Assembly: GCA_024401555.1 (NCBI GenBank)
Contig: JAKSKV010000010.1
Location: 24,724-88,723 of the forward strand
From: Paludibacteraceae bacterium
Lineage (GTDB): Bacteria; Bacteroidota; Bacteroidia; Bacteroidales; Paludibacteraceae
Direction: 5' to 3'
Length of the DNA: 64,000 nt
The notes below the pieces were generated by a model. That model ran no database searches and was not told the DNA's origin. It was given only the letters and a program-made list of their open reading frames with translations. The first letter of the stretch is position 1. Each line of letters begins with the position of its first letter. The position numbers and the translations under genes are program-made. This document shows positions 1 to 7,992 of the stretch, one piece after another.

Positions 1-2293
1 GCATATTGGTCAATTTCAAGTTCGCGTCAAACTCGTAACGTTCACCCGCCTTGGTCTCTATGGATATTTTATTTCCATTGGCTTGTAGGTTGAGTGTGCC
101 ACCACATTGCGAGGTGATCGCTACATGATCCAATTTCCTATCACGCCAAGCCATGGAGTCCACTACGAATCCGCCGCGGGCGCATAGTCCCGAGACTGAA
201 CCCTTCTGCCATTGGGAAGGGAGTGCGGGTAATAATTGGATCTTGTTGTTATGGCTCTGTAAAAGCATCTCGTTGATGCCGGAGACCGCACCGAAGTTAC
301 CGTCGATCTGGAACGGTGGGTGGGCGTCAAAAAGGTTGTTGTAGGTTCTGTCTGGTGTCAACAACATGCGGATCAGTGTATAGGCGTGGTCGCCATCGTG
401 TAGGCGTGCCCATAGATTGATCTTCCATGCGAGGGACCATCCTGTCGCCAAATCGCCACGTTGTTTCAACGTGTTTTTGGCACCCTCCGCCAAATCAGGG
501 GTTTCGTCCACGGTGATTTGTGCGCTTGGGAACATGCCATAGAGGTGGGAGACGTGGCGGTGGTCGCTGCGCGGATCATCCCAATCGTCAAACCACTCCT
601 GCAATTGGTTGTATCTACCGATTTTATGAGGCGGCAGACGCTTTACGGCAGCCTGCATCTTACCTCTAAATTCCGCATCTACCCCTAATATTTCAGAAGC
701 TTGGCTGGTATAGTTTAGAACGTCGCGGATGATTTGGTTGTCCATGGTAGGTGCGAAGCAGACGTTGTAGCCGCTGTGTGCGTTCTCTGGGGAACAGCTG
801 GGTGCGGTCACCAAATATTTTTTGCCCGAAACCGGTTCCTCGACCATGCTGTTCAAGAAGAATTGGGCAGCACCCTTCATGGTAGGATAGACCTCCTTCA
901 AGAAATCCTTTTCGGTAGGGTGGAAGAGGTAATGTTCCCAAAGGTGTGTACATAACCATCCCGCGCCGGTCGGCCATAATCCCCAAGCACCATCGATAGG
1001 TGCACAACGGTTCCATAAGTCGGTGTTGTGGTGTTCCACCCATCCTTCGTTCACGCCCCAGTGAACCTTGGCGGTCTTCTCTCCTTGCGGTACCATCGCC
1101 TTGATCTTGTCGAAAAGTGGGGTGGCGCACTCCGTCAGGTTGGCTGATTCCGCCATCCAGTAATTCATCTCCAAGTTGATGTTGGTGGTGTATTTGCTGC
1201 CCCAAATAGGGTTGGTGTCCTTGTTCCAAATTCCCTGTAGGTTGGCAGGTTGTCCTCCTGTGCGTGAACTGGCGATCAAGAGGTAGCGGCCATATTGATA
1301 GTAGAGTTCCACGAAGTCGGGGTCGTTGGTCGTGTTGAAATTCTTGACACGGCTGGTGGTGATATCTCCTGCGCTGCTGTGAGCCTCTCCCACGTCCAAA
1401 CGGACACGGTTGAAAAGCGCTTGGTAATCTTTTAAGTGATCCGCTAAAATCTCGTTGTAACTCTTCTTCATCACCTTGCTCATCACCTCGGAGGCTCGTG
1501 CGCCTGGATTGCCTGACACGTCGGAGCAGGAGTTGAAATTGGAGGCGGTGGTGAGAATCAGGGTGGCGCTGTTGGCTCCTGAAATGGTGAATTTGTTATT
1601 GGCTAACGAAACATTACCCCCGTCAGCCACCACATTCAAACGGTTTTGGAATTTGATGGAGTTGACCGTCACGTCATAGACCATGGTCTCTCCATTGGCT
1701 GATAGATAATTGTTCCTGTGAGGTGTGGTCATCGTCGCACTACATGAGATCTTGCCGGGTTGGTCCGCCGTGAGTCGTACCACGATGACATGGTCTGGGT
1801 AACTGGCGAAATATTCGCGGGTATAGGTGACACCGTTGTGTTTGTATTGCGTCTTGGCGATGGCTGTGGTGAGATCCAATTCCCTGTAGTAGTTGGTTGC
1901 TCCACTGTGTGAAAACGATAACTCCAGATTGCCTACAGGTTGGAAACTGGCTGGACCTGGTCCGATCATGTTGTTGCTGACAATTGATTCTGCGGAGGCG
2001 TAGTTCCCTGAGAAAAGTGCCTGACGTGCTTGTTGCAGATAATTGGCGGCGCCCGATTTGTTGTTGTCGCCAGGTCCGCCAGACCATACGGTTCCTTCGT
2101 TGAGGCCGATGATATCCTTCGACACACCGCCATAAACCAAACCGCCCATGTAGCCGTTTCCGATAGGGAGGGCATCCGTAAAACTACTTCCCGCATCCGA
2201 ACTGTACCAAAGTACCATCGGGCGTGCATTGACTGTTGTGGTTACAAGGAACAGTAATCCCGTAATCACTTTAAAAAATCGTAGTGCTTTCAT
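1..2293 (-). CDS. GH95 family alpha-L-fucosidase, secreted (3' end outside window)
   Basis: The frame is open from an ATG at 2291-2293 to the window edge, about 764 residues, so only the extreme C-terminus is missing (family members are usually about 780-820). It begins with a signal peptide (MKALRFFKVITGLLFLVTTT, then VNA). An N-terminal beta domain follows (LPIGNGYMGGLVYGG, LNEGTVWSGGPGD), then the alpha/alpha barrel with NINLEMNYWMAE, WGLWPTGAGWLCTHLWEHY and, near the end, DGNFGAVSGINEMLLQSH. In the family, the Asn residues of the NxNxxMNYW segment and the Asp of DGNFG act in catalysis. The expected reaction is inverting hydrolysis of alpha-1,2-linked L-fucose (some members act on L-galactose) in the periplasm or outside the cell. 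A -7 box lies about 110 bp upstream. The assignment is confident; the exact linkage is not. Confidence 0.93.
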   Translation of the reverse strand, partial: MKALRFFKVITGLLFLVTTTVNARPMVLWYSSDAGSSFTDALPIGNGYMGGLVYGGVSKDIIGLNEGTVWSGGPGDNNKSGAANYLQQARQALFSGNYASAESIVSNNMIGPGPASFQPVGNLELSFSHSGATNYYRELDLTTAIAKTQYKHNGVTYTREYFASYPDHVIVVRLTADQPGKISCSATMTTPHRNNYLSANGETMVYDVTVNSIKFQNRLNVVADGGNVSLANNKFTISGANSATLILTTASNFNSCSDVSGNPGARASEVMSKVMKKSYNEILADHLKDYQALFNRVRLDVGEAHSSAGDITTSRVKNFNTTNDPDFVELYYQYGRYLLIASSRTGGQPANLQGIWNKDTNPIWGSKYTTNINLEMNYWMAESANLTECATPLFDKIKAMVPQGEKTAKVHWGVNEGWVEHHNTDLWNRCAPIDGAWGLWPTGAGWLCTHLWEHYLFHPTEKDFLKEVYPTMKGAAQFFLNSMVEEPVSGKKYLVTAPSCSPENAHSGYNVCFAPTMDNQIIRDVLNYTSQASEILGVDAEFRGKMQAAVKRLPPHKIGRYNQLQEWFDDWDDPRSDHRHVSHLYGMFPSAQITVDETPDLAEGAKNTLKQRGDLATGWSLAWKINLWARLHDGDHAYTLIRMLLTPDRTYNNLFDAHPPFQIDGNFGAVSGINEMLLQSHNNKIQLLPALPSQWQKGSVSGLCARGGFVVDSMAWRDRKLDHVAITSQCGGTLNLQANGNKISIETKAGERYEFDANLKLTNM

Positions 2294-2402
2294 GTTGCTT
2301 ACTTGTGTTTTTCAATTGCTTTTCAATGGTTAGAGCCTCTGCCCTAATCTTTTTTTTTGACAATCAGTGTGTTGCTATCAATAGATGTAAGTGTTCTTCG
2401 CG

Positions 2403-2410
2403 CAAATATA
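2403..2410 (-). promoter_or_regulatory. -7 box of the GH95 gene
   Basis: On the minus strand this reads TATATTTG, a match to the Bacteroidota -7 consensus TAnnTTTG. It implies a leader of roughly 100 nt before the GH95 start codon. Confidence 0.65.
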
Positions 2411-2507
2411 ATCGTTTTATTTTATATACGCAATGATGTTGGCAATATGCCCTATGGGGATGCTACAAATGTATAGAGTCGCTTGAGAAGGAATTTTTAT
2501 CGCTTCT

Positions 2508-2753
2508 GTGGCTTTGTATGCCAAGGATGGCAAAGTCTGGCTTAATCAGCAACAGATAGCAGAACTTTTTGGGACCTCCAAGCTAAATATAAGTATGCAT
2601 ATAGCTGGAATACTGAAAGACAATGAGTTAGATAAAGATTCAGTTGTTAAGAATTACTTAACTACTGCCGCCGATGGGAAGCAGTATGATGTGGTTTTCT
2701 ACTCACTCGAAATGATATTGGCTACGCTTTTAATCGAACCATTTAGGAATTGA
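2508..2753 (+). pseudogene. RhuM-like (virulence RhuM family) N-terminal remnant
   Basis: About 81 residues with clear similarity to the N-terminal half of the RhuM family: DGKVWLNQQQIAELFG, a helix-turn-helix-like stretch, then DKDSVVKNYLTTAADGKQY and YSLEMILA. In intact members MILA is followed by GYRVRS and a long C-terminal part. Here the frame breaks right after MILA and ends at 2753; a neighbouring frame reads GYAFNRT at the same place, which suggests a frameshift. There is no ATG; the first usable start is GTG at 2508, but the similarity seems to extend a few codons upstream. It lies between a fucosidase gene and a tRNA, as expected for the scar of a lost mobile element. Its function is probably gone. 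Confidence 0.7.
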
Positions 2754-2813
2754 AAAAATAGAGAGACTATGGAAAAGCAGACATTTATGAAAAGGGAGTT
2801 TTCTTAAAAAGAA

Positions 2814-2852
2814 AAGCTCCTAACTTGTTGATAATCAACAAATTAGGAGCTT
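2814..2852 (-). terminator. Terminator after tRNA-Arg(ACG)
   Basis: An 18-bp inverted repeat with one mismatch (AAGCTCCTAA at 2814-2823 pairs with TTAGGAGCTT at 2843-2852), followed on the minus strand by TTTTCTTTTT. It lies 6 bp past the tRNA 3' end. Confidence 0.8.
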
Positions 2853-2858
2853 AAATTG

Positions 2859-2932
2859 TGACCCCGACAGGATTCTAACCTGTAACCTTTTGATCCGTAG
2901 TCAAATGCTCTATACAGTTGAGCTACGGGGCC
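2859..2932 (-). tRNA. tRNA-Arg (anticodon ACG)
   Basis: Minus-strand cloverleaf. The acceptor GGCCCCG pairs with CGGGGTC (one G-T), and the D arm contains AGCTCAACTGTATAGAGC. The anticodon stem TTTGA/TCAAA encloses loop CTACGGA, giving anticodon ACG, read as ICG (arginine CGN codons). The T arm is ACAGGTTAGAATCCTGT. The discriminator base is A at 2859. CCA is not encoded. A TACCTTTG -7 box lies about 40 bp upstream and a strong terminator just downstream, so it is an independent unit. Confidence 0.93.
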
Positions 2933-2970
2933 ATTCCCGAATTGAGTGTCTTTGTTTCTCAATTGCGATG

Positions 2971-2978
2971 CAAAGGTA
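2971..2978 (-). promoter_or_regulatory. -7 box of tRNA-Arg(ACG)
   Basis: Minus strand reads TACCTTTG, 39 bp before the tRNA 5' end. The same octamer precedes the other tRNA-Arg of the window (15280-15287). Confidence 0.7.
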
Positions 2979-3004
2979 GTGCTTATTTTTGAAACTGCAA
3001 ATCT

Positions 3005-3544
3005 TTAAAGCATTTTTTTTGCAATTTTTTCAAAAAAAGACCAGATGATAATGCCTGATGTCACAGAGACGTTGAGGGAGTGTTTGGTGCCGAACTGGGG
3101 TATCTCAATGCTTTCGTCCGATAAATCAACGACTTCTTGTTGAACACCCTTGACCTCATTGCCCAGGATCACCACATATTTCCCTTCATCGGAGAGCTCC
3201 AAGTCTGGTAGTTTAATGCTGTTTTCCACTTGCTCGATCGAAAAGATGTGGTATCCTTTCTCTTTGTATTCCTTGACAACATCTTGTGTCTGCTCGTAGT
3301 AGGCCCAATCAACCGAAAATTCCGCACCCAATGCTGTTTTGTGGATTTCTGGTTGGGGCGGGGTAGAGGTGATGCCGCAGAGGCAAATCTTTTCCACCAA
3401 GAAGGCGTCGGCGGTCCTGAATACGGAACCTACATTGTGCAGGCTCCGTACATTATCCAATACAACCACCAAAGGAATCTTTTTTGTCTGTTTGAATTCC
3501 TCTGCTGTAATTCTGTTCAGTTCAGTGATCTCAAGTTTCCTCAT
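3005..3544 (-). CDS. SpoU/TrmH-family RNA 2'-O-methyltransferase
   Basis: A 179-residue SPOUT methyltransferase consisting of the catalytic domain only. Motif 1 is NVGSVFRTADAF (residues about 37-48, with the conserved Asn and Arg). Motif 2 is VILGNEVKGV, and motif 3, which forms the SAM-binding knot, is IPQFGTKHSLNVSVTSG near the C-terminus. It probably methylates ribose in tRNA or rRNA using S-adenosylmethionine; the target cannot be read from sequence. The start codon lies 6 bp after the stop of the GH9 gene on the same strand, so it may be co-transcribed with GH9 and the barrel gene despite the unrelated role. Confidence 0.9.
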   Translation of the reverse strand: MRKLEITELNRITAEEFKQTKKIPLVVVLDNVRSLHNVGSVFRTADAFLVEKICLCGITSTPPQPEIHKTALGAEFSVDWAYYEQTQDVVKEYKEKGYHIFSIEQVENSIKLPDLELSDEGKYVVILGNEVKGVQQEVVDLSDESIEIPQFGTKHSLNVSVTSGIIIWSFFEKIAKKML

Positions 3545-3550
3545 TGTTGT

Positions 3551-5260
3551 TTATTCGTATGAATTGATCATTATGGAGGTTAACAACACCAAAGGAGCGT
3601 TCCAGTTGATGGCGATCTCGTTGGTGGAGTAACTGCAGTGTTCGTCCAAATAACATCTTGCGGGCGCCAATGACGGATAGTTGAACTTACCGCAATCGGA
3701 GGTTTGATTTGGGTTGGCGCCTCCGCAAATATAACCTGGCAACGGCTCGTCGATGCCATCGCTGGTGGATCTTCTGTCATGGATGTTTTTCGGATATTTG
3801 GATCCAAATCCGGAGATGAAGCAATAGTCGGTAGGGTTCATTCCCAATAGGTAATTGAATTGGCTGGCCATCGCCTCCTTGTATTTTTCGTCCTTTGTTA
3901 CCCTGTAGGCAAGGCCTAAGATGGCGCCGTTGGTGGCAATCTCTCCATTGCATCCCCAAATAAAGGCTTTGAGCGAGAGGTGTCCTGGAGAGTATTTGTA
4001 TCCGTTGTAGAGTGTCTCCGCCAAAGTCATGAATTTGCGCTTGATCAGCTGTTTGTCCGCAAACGCTGGTAATTCGTCCAAATGCCAAACCATAGACATC
4101 AAGGCGAGGGAGTTGCATGCGTTCCATTGAGGAGTCTCGAAAAGGCGGAAGAAATCCAGCTGGTCGTAAAACTCTTTCTCGCCTGTGGCGATGAGCAGTT
4201 CGGATGCCGCCCAGAAAAACTCATCGGAGAAATTGGAGTCTCCGTAGGAGCCTGTTCGGATATCGGATGGGTTTTCGAAATAGACTTCAGGATTGTTCAC
4301 CGCCCATTTCCAAGCTCTTCGCGCGGCGGCGAGGGCTGCCTTCGCGTACATTTCGTCGTAGAAGCGGAACACACGGTAGGTGATTGCCATTTCAGCGGCA
4401 AAGTTGAGTGCGGCCGAGGTGGATTTGGTCACCACATATCGGTCTTGAATATCTTCTGAAGGTTGCATGTTGATGTCGCAGAACTTCTTGGTGGTCAACT
4501 TGTGATAGACGCCTCCATCTTCAGGATCCTGCATGGTGAATAGCCAGTCGGTCTCCCATTTGATCTCGTCCAAAAGGTCGGGAAGCATGTTGTCACTCTC
4601 TGGGATGTTCAATCGTTTCTTCTTGTAGTAGTCCTCGTGCATTTCGAATGCAAGATACAAGTGGTGCAAAGTAATGCCGGCATTTACCACATATTTGTTG
4701 TAGTCTCCCGCATCGTACCAACCCTTAGGCGAAGAGATGATGGTCTCCGCTTTTCTGTTCTTGCTGTAGGCTGAACTATGGATGTAAACTTCCTCGTCGG
4801 GATGGCCCATGGCTCTTCCGAAATTGACGCCCTTGAATGTGGCGTATTGCGGTTCTATGGCCGTTGAGGATCTCCATAGGTAGAACGCTTTGATGGTCCA
4901 CAGGGAAAAATCCTCGAAGATAGAGGCGTCGCCGATTTCAAAAGGGTAGGAGCGCTCTCCGTTCACCTCCACAAAGTAGGTGCCTGGGGTTTTGAAATCT
5001 GAAAAATCCGCGTATTGCGTCATCTCTCTGGATTGGTTCCATCGTTTACCTTCCGGGATGGAGCCCTTGAATACCGTCTCTTCTGTCTTGGCGTTTTTTA
5101 ATTCGAAATGGTGGGCGTTCATACCGGCCACTTGAGCCTGTTTCGGTGCGTTGGTCATGTACCCGATCTGGTTGACACGCACAAATTTTTGCGCCGATGC
5201 GCCAGTCGCCATCAGTAGGGCGATGAGTGCTGGGGTAATTCTTCTTAGAAATCTTTTCAT
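3551..5260 (-). CDS. GH9 family endoglucanase (cellulase), secreted
   Basis: 569 residues. The signal peptide ends at ASA-Q (residues 1-24). An N-terminal Ig-like domain of the CelD_N type follows (KFVRVNQIGYMTNAPKQA, about 25-110), then an alpha/alpha-barrel GH9 catalytic domain. The catalytic Asp pair is in DAGDYNKY (183-190), HDRRSTSDG is the usual His-containing GH9 segment, and the general acid should be Glu548 in NEIAINWNAP. The family cleaves beta-1,4 links in cellulose, mixed-linkage glucan or xyloglucan with inversion. No carbohydrate-binding module or sorting domain follows. It lies 36 bp after the outer-membrane barrel gene and 6 bp before the methyltransferase gene, probably one transcript from 6186. 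Confidence 0.93.
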   Translation of the reverse strand: MKRFLRRITPALIALLMATGASAQKFVRVNQIGYMTNAPKQAQVAGMNAHHFELKNAKTEETVFKGSIPEGKRWNQSREMTQYADFSDFKTPGTYFVEVNGERSYPFEIGDASIFEDFSLWTIKAFYLWRSSTAIEPQYATFKGVNFGRAMGHPDEEVYIHSSAYSKNRKAETIISSPKGWYDAGDYNKYVVNAGITLHHLYLAFEMHEDYYKKKRLNIPESDNMLPDLLDEIKWETDWLFTMQDPEDGGVYHKLTTKKFCDINMQPSEDIQDRYVVTKSTSAALNFAAEMAITYRVFRFYDEMYAKAALAAARRAWKWAVNNPEVYFENPSDIRTGSYGDSNFSDEFFWAASELLIATGEKEFYDQLDFFRLFETPQWNACNSLALMSMVWHLDELPAFADKQLIKRKFMTLAETLYNGYKYSPGHLSLKAFIWGCNGEIATNGAILGLAYRVTKDEKYKEAMASQFNYLLGMNPTDYCFISGFGSKYPKNIHDRRSTSDGIDEPLPGYICGGANPNQTSDCGKFNYPSLAPARCYLDEHCSYSTNEIAINWNAPLVLLTSIMINSYE

Positions 5261-5296
5261 TGAACTAACATTTATACTTTACTTTATACAATAGGT

Positions 5297-6169
5297 CTAT
5301 TTGAAGAAATAGGTGTGTGAAATATAGAAGACACCGTTCTTGCTTTTGTATTTGTCCCCTCTGAAATCATTCTTTATCACGTCGATGAAACCGAGGTCGT
5401 AGCCAAGAGAGCTTCTCATGCCTTTGAAATATTCGATGCCCACAGCCAACCGTAGTCCAATGTCATAACGGCGAGTGTCGAAGAGCCTTTCGGTCGCCTT
5501 CTTATCTCCGAACATCGGATATCTCTTCTGCGTTTCTGTGTATTCGCCACGGTCGTTGTTTTTTCTGATGTATTTGAATCGGCCGCCTATGGCAAGAGCG
5601 TGGTAAATTCCAACCATCGGCGTGAATTCGAATCCTCGAAAATGAAGACGGTAACTTGCCGTCATCGGTAATGTCAAGTAGTAGAGGTTGGTTTTCTCCT
5701 TATAATCTGTATGGAGAGAGTCTGCGTGTTGATTGAAGAATTTTTGGTATCCCTTCCTTTGGAATTCAAGCCCACTTTCCACGAAAAGATTCTCGTTGAT
5801 GGCTTTTAAATCCCTGTCTGCGATAATGCCGACTCGTACATTGCAGACGTAGTGTTGGTAGATATCCTTCTTCTCGAAATGGAGGGTTGCGGGGCCTACA
5901 CCTCCCATTACGCCCCAGTGTGTATTCCTGGCGAACTCGCCCAATCCACTATCCTGGATTTTTTGGAAAATGTTTCTTCGTGAGGATGAATCCTCTTGGA
6001 CTGTTTGGTCGTAAAGGGTGGCCTTGTTTGCGATGGCTGTCAGCGAATCGTTTGAAAGAGCCAAAGAAGAATCGTTTGCGGTTTCGGTTCCGACGACAGT
6101 CGTAGCTTGCGCGCAAATAGCCTGCATCGAAATGAAAAGGGTGATTATGGTGATGCTTAATTTAGTCAT
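5297..6169 (-). CDS. Outer-membrane beta-barrel protein (PorT-like domain)
   Basis: 290 residues with a signal peptide (MTKLSITIITLFISMQAICA). A roughly 50-residue Ser/Asp-rich linker follows, then from about residue 85 (HWGVMGGVGPATLHFEKKD) a string of amphipathic beta strands: VGIIADRDLKAINENLFVES, YYLTLPMTASYRLHF, FTPMVGIYHALAIGG. It ends in FYISHTYFFK, with aromatic residues at the C-terminus as expected for barrel assembly. This fits the outer-membrane beta-barrel domain common in Bacteroidota. The role is unknown; it may be a small porin or a structural envelope protein. First gene of a probable three-gene unit with the GH9 cellulase, with a TACTTTTG -7 box 17 bp before the start codon. 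Confidence 0.8.
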   Translation of the reverse strand: MTKLSITIITLFISMQAICAQATTVVGTETANDSSLALSNDSLTAIANKATLYDQTVQEDSSSRRNIFQKIQDSGLGEFARNTHWGVMGGVGPATLHFEKKDIYQHYVCNVRVGIIADRDLKAINENLFVESGLEFQRKGYQKFFNQHADSLHTDYKEKTNLYYLTLPMTASYRLHFRGFEFTPMVGIYHALAIGGRFKYIRKNNDRGEYTETQKRYPMFGDKKATERLFDTRRYDIGLRLAVGIEYFKGMRSSLGYDLGFIDVIKNDFRGDKYKSKNGVFYISHTYFFK

Positions 6170-6185
6170 GCCCAGTATTTTTATG

Positions 6186-6193
6186 CAAAAGTA
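6186..6193 (-). promoter_or_regulatory. -7 box of the barrel-GH9-methyltransferase unit
   Basis: Minus strand reads TACTTTTG, 17 bp upstream of the start codon at 6169. This implies a very short leader. Confidence 0.6.
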
Positions 6194-6455
6194 CGAAAAA
6201 AAAGCGATAGGGCATCTTTTCTCTACTATAATGTGTCTTAATTATATGGATAAGTTCGTGAGAGAAGCCTCTTGGTGTGTTGAATTGGCGCTAAAACGGC
6301 TGTTGGGGGAGTTGTGTGGTCTGTTTGAGAACGGAATTTTGTTTTGATGATAAATTTATCCTGCTGAAACAAAGTATTTTAAGTGGTTTTTTAATTTTTT
6401 TCACAATAGGAATAAAATTTTAAGCCGATATATTACAAAGTGAAAAAAAAGTATG

Positions 6456-6463
6456 TAACTTTG
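6456..6463 (+). promoter_or_regulatory. -7 box of the Ala-rich lipoprotein gene
   Basis: TAACTTTG matches TAnnTTTG; the start codon follows 59 bp downstream. Confidence 0.7.
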
Positions 6464-6522
6464 CACCGTTTTTAAAGGAGAACACAATTTTGAATGTTGT
6501 TTAATTATTTAATAATAAAAAA

Positions 6523-6774
6523 ATGAAAAAAGTAGTTTTATTTTTCGCTGTGTCTGCATTTGCATTCGCATCTTGCAACGACGCTAACACTAACAATGCT
6601 AATAACGTTGATTCAACTGTTGTAGCTGAGGCTGTTGATTCTGCTGCTGCTGTAGTTGATTCTGCTGCTGCTGCTGTAGTTGATTCTGCTGCTGCTGCCG
6701 CTACTGAGGTAGTTGATTCTGCAGCTGCTGCTGCAATCCAAGCAGTTCAAGAGCTCGGCGCAAACCAAGAATAA
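6523..6774 (+). CDS. Small Ala-rich lipoprotein with VDSAAAA repeats
   Basis: 83 residues. Lipoprotein signal peptide with lipobox FASC (Cys18 would be lipidated), then an Asn-rich spacer (NDANTNNANN). After that come repeats built on V-V-D-S-A-A-A-A with unit lengths of 7 to 11 residues, ending in AIQAVQELGANQE. The mature protein would be almost wholly helical with an Ala face, somewhat like the Ala-rich murein lipoprotein in composition, though no homology is implied. A good promoter and a strong terminator flank it, so it is a single-gene unit. I do not recognise the family; a structural envelope role is only a guess from composition. Confidence 0.75.
   Translation: MKKVVLFFAVSAFAFASCNDANTNNANNVDSTVVAEAVDSAAAVVDSAAAAVVDSAAAAATEVVDSAAAAAIQAVQELGANQE
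6606..6741 (+). repeat. In-frame tandem repeat (GTTGATTCTGCTGCTGCT units)
   Basis: GTTGATTC recurs five times within the lipoprotein gene, four of the copies followed by runs of GCT or GCA alanine codons. Spacing between copies varies in steps of three bases, so length changes would keep the frame. Confidence 0.8.
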
Positions 6775-6794
6775 TTCTTTGCGAATAGAGAACA

Positions 6795-6826
6795 AAGGGC
6801 GGACCCATAAAGTCCGCCTTTTTTTT
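6795..6826 (+). terminator. Terminator of the Ala-rich lipoprotein gene
   Basis: GGCGGAC pairs with GTCCGCC across a short loop, followed by eight T residues. Confidence 0.9.
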
Positions 6827-6932
6827 GCCTGTTTCCACAGTAAATCCAATTTTGTTTCGTATTCTTTCCGTTTATTTGATATTTTTTCATCGGAAAAGGC
6901 TTCTTCTTTTTCCTTCTATCATATATTATTTA

Positions 6933-6940
6933 TATTTTTG
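6933..6940 (+). promoter_or_regulatory. -7 box of the 6967 gene
   Basis: TATTTTTG matches TAnnTTTG and lies 26 bp before the ATG at 6967. This argues against the upstream in-frame start at 6940. Confidence 0.55.
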
Positions 6941-6966
6941 TGTGTTTAATTAAAGAAATATACGAT

Positions 6967-7359
6967 ATGAGATTAATCGTTCCATTGATTGCGCTCTCTT
7001 CCGTTCTCTCCGCATGCCAATATGTTTCGGAGACCAAGCGAAATGTGGAGGTTAAAAGTTATGCTGAAATGACCCCTGAGGAGAAATTGACTGATGAAAG
7101 AAATTTTGTCTCTAATATGGCGGCTGTCAATTATTTGGATATGGCGACTGTGGTAGGGGATACGATGTATGTTGGTTGTCCTTCCCGCAGGGGTGAAGAG
7201 CATTTCCAGGATAATTTGGCGCGGACGTTTCTCCATGATATGCGCAGGGCGGGGTATAGCCACATCCAATATTGCCGTGTTATCAGTACCTCTCATGACT
7301 ATGTTTGGACCGACTCGATTGTCAGTGGCAAAAAGATCGGAGAGGCCTATGAAAGATAG
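6967..7359 (+). CDS. Small hypothetical lipoprotein
   Basis: 130 residues from the ATG at 6967. I chose this start because the lipoprotein signal peptide begins there (MRLIVPLIALSSVLSAC, lipobox LSAC) and the -7 box lies just before it. The mature part has an acidic/charged stretch (SYAEMTPEEKLTDERNFV) and then a mixed region with two Cys (YVGCPSRRG and YCRVIST). No known domain was recognised. It stands alone between two terminators. The predicted location is a membrane-anchored periplasmic or surface protein; the function is unknown. Confidence 0.7.
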   Translation: MRLIVPLIALSSVLSACQYVSETKRNVEVKSYAEMTPEEKLTDERNFVSNMAAVNYLDMATVVGDTMYVGCPSRRGEEHFQDNLARTFLHDMRRAGYSHIQYCRVISTSHDYVWTDSIVSGKKIGEAYER

Positions 7360-7410
7360 ACTTTGAAGGGCTGGAAGCCTGGATTTAGAAGAATATAATT
7401 CGAATAAAAA

Positions 7411-7460
7411 AATCGGAGAGAAACTTTTCGTGAAGAATCGTTTCTCTCCGATCTGTTTTA
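7411..7460. terminator. Bidirectional terminator between convergent genes
   Basis: ATCGGAGAGAAAC at 7412-7424 pairs with GTTTCTCTCCGAT at 7440-7452. An A-run lies on the left and CTGTTTTA on the right, so it can serve both the 6967 gene (+) and the 7482 gene (-). Confidence 0.85.
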
Positions 7461-7481
7461 TGAGGAAAGGAGTGATGTTTG

Positions 7482-7973
7482 CTACTCCTTTTTGAGCATG
7501 TTCTTGATCTCCGTCTCAAGATCGCTCTCCATTTCGAAGTCTTTTATGTAAACCACGGAATATCTGGTCGATTTCTTGGGCGACATGACGGTGACGCGAA
7601 ACTCTCCCGAATCGTACTCGTATAGTTTGACATAGTACTTTTCCAAGGTCGTTTTGTTCATACACTCGTAGTTCAAGTATTTGTAATCCTTCTTTATCGT
7701 CCATTTTTGTGGTTTGTCGAATATCTCGAATACGGTCACTTTTTTGTGTAAAAGGTCTTGTGTGGCGATGTAATTCTCGGTCATGTTCAGCACAATAACG
7801 GTGGAACTTTGCTCCCAAGCTCCCCACACGTACATCCCCTTGGATTGTTGCGTTACGACACCGTCAGTTTGTCTGAAGGATTTGAACGCAATGGACTGCG
7901 CCGTCGCCGTCGTCACGGAAACGATGGCGAAAAGGAGACATGCTATGTTTCTCATCACTCTTTCCATAATCAT
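7482..7973 (-). CDS. Hypothetical periplasmic protein
   Basis: 163 residues from the first ATG; ATGs at codons 3 and 7 are also possible. An N-terminal signal peptide (MRNIACLLFAIVSVTTATAQ) is predicted to end at TAQ-S. The mature part is a beta-rich sequence of about 135 residues with several aromatic residues (YVWGAWEQSSTVIVLN, KYLNYECMNKTTLEKYYVKL) and an acidic, helical C-terminus (METDLETEI-like stretch). I do not recognise a family. It starts 19 bp after the stop of the lytic transglycosylase gene on the same strand, so the two are probably co-transcribed and a role in the envelope is likely. Confidence 0.7.
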   Translation of the reverse strand: MIMERVMRNIACLLFAIVSVTTATAQSIAFKSFRQTDGVVTQQSKGMYVWGAWEQSSTVIVLNMTENYIATQDLLHKKVTVFEIFDKPQKWTIKKDYKYLNYECMNKTTLEKYYVKLYEYDSGEFRVTVMSPKKSTRYSVVYIKDFEMESDLETEIKNMLKKE

Positions 7974-7992
7974 TGCATTTTTACCGTTAATA

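Larger units (their letters stand above)
6170..6522. other. 353-bp intergenic region with divergent promoters
   Basis: Lies between the divergent barrel gene and the Ala-rich lipoprotein gene. It contains a minus-strand -7 box at 6186-6193 and a plus-strand -7 box at 6456-6463. The rest (6200-6440) is AT-rich; I see no coding signal, hairpin or repeat in it. Confidence 0.6.

Noticed and set aside
153-2257. Several open frames on both strands inside the fucosidase gene
   Set aside because: They are alternate-frame reads of the GH95 coding sequence, which itself lacks a stop only because it runs off the window.
6018-6347. Plus-strand frame that starts inside the barrel gene
   Set aside because: More than half overlaps the antisense of the barrel gene, the rest is spacer, and it has no domain or promoter.
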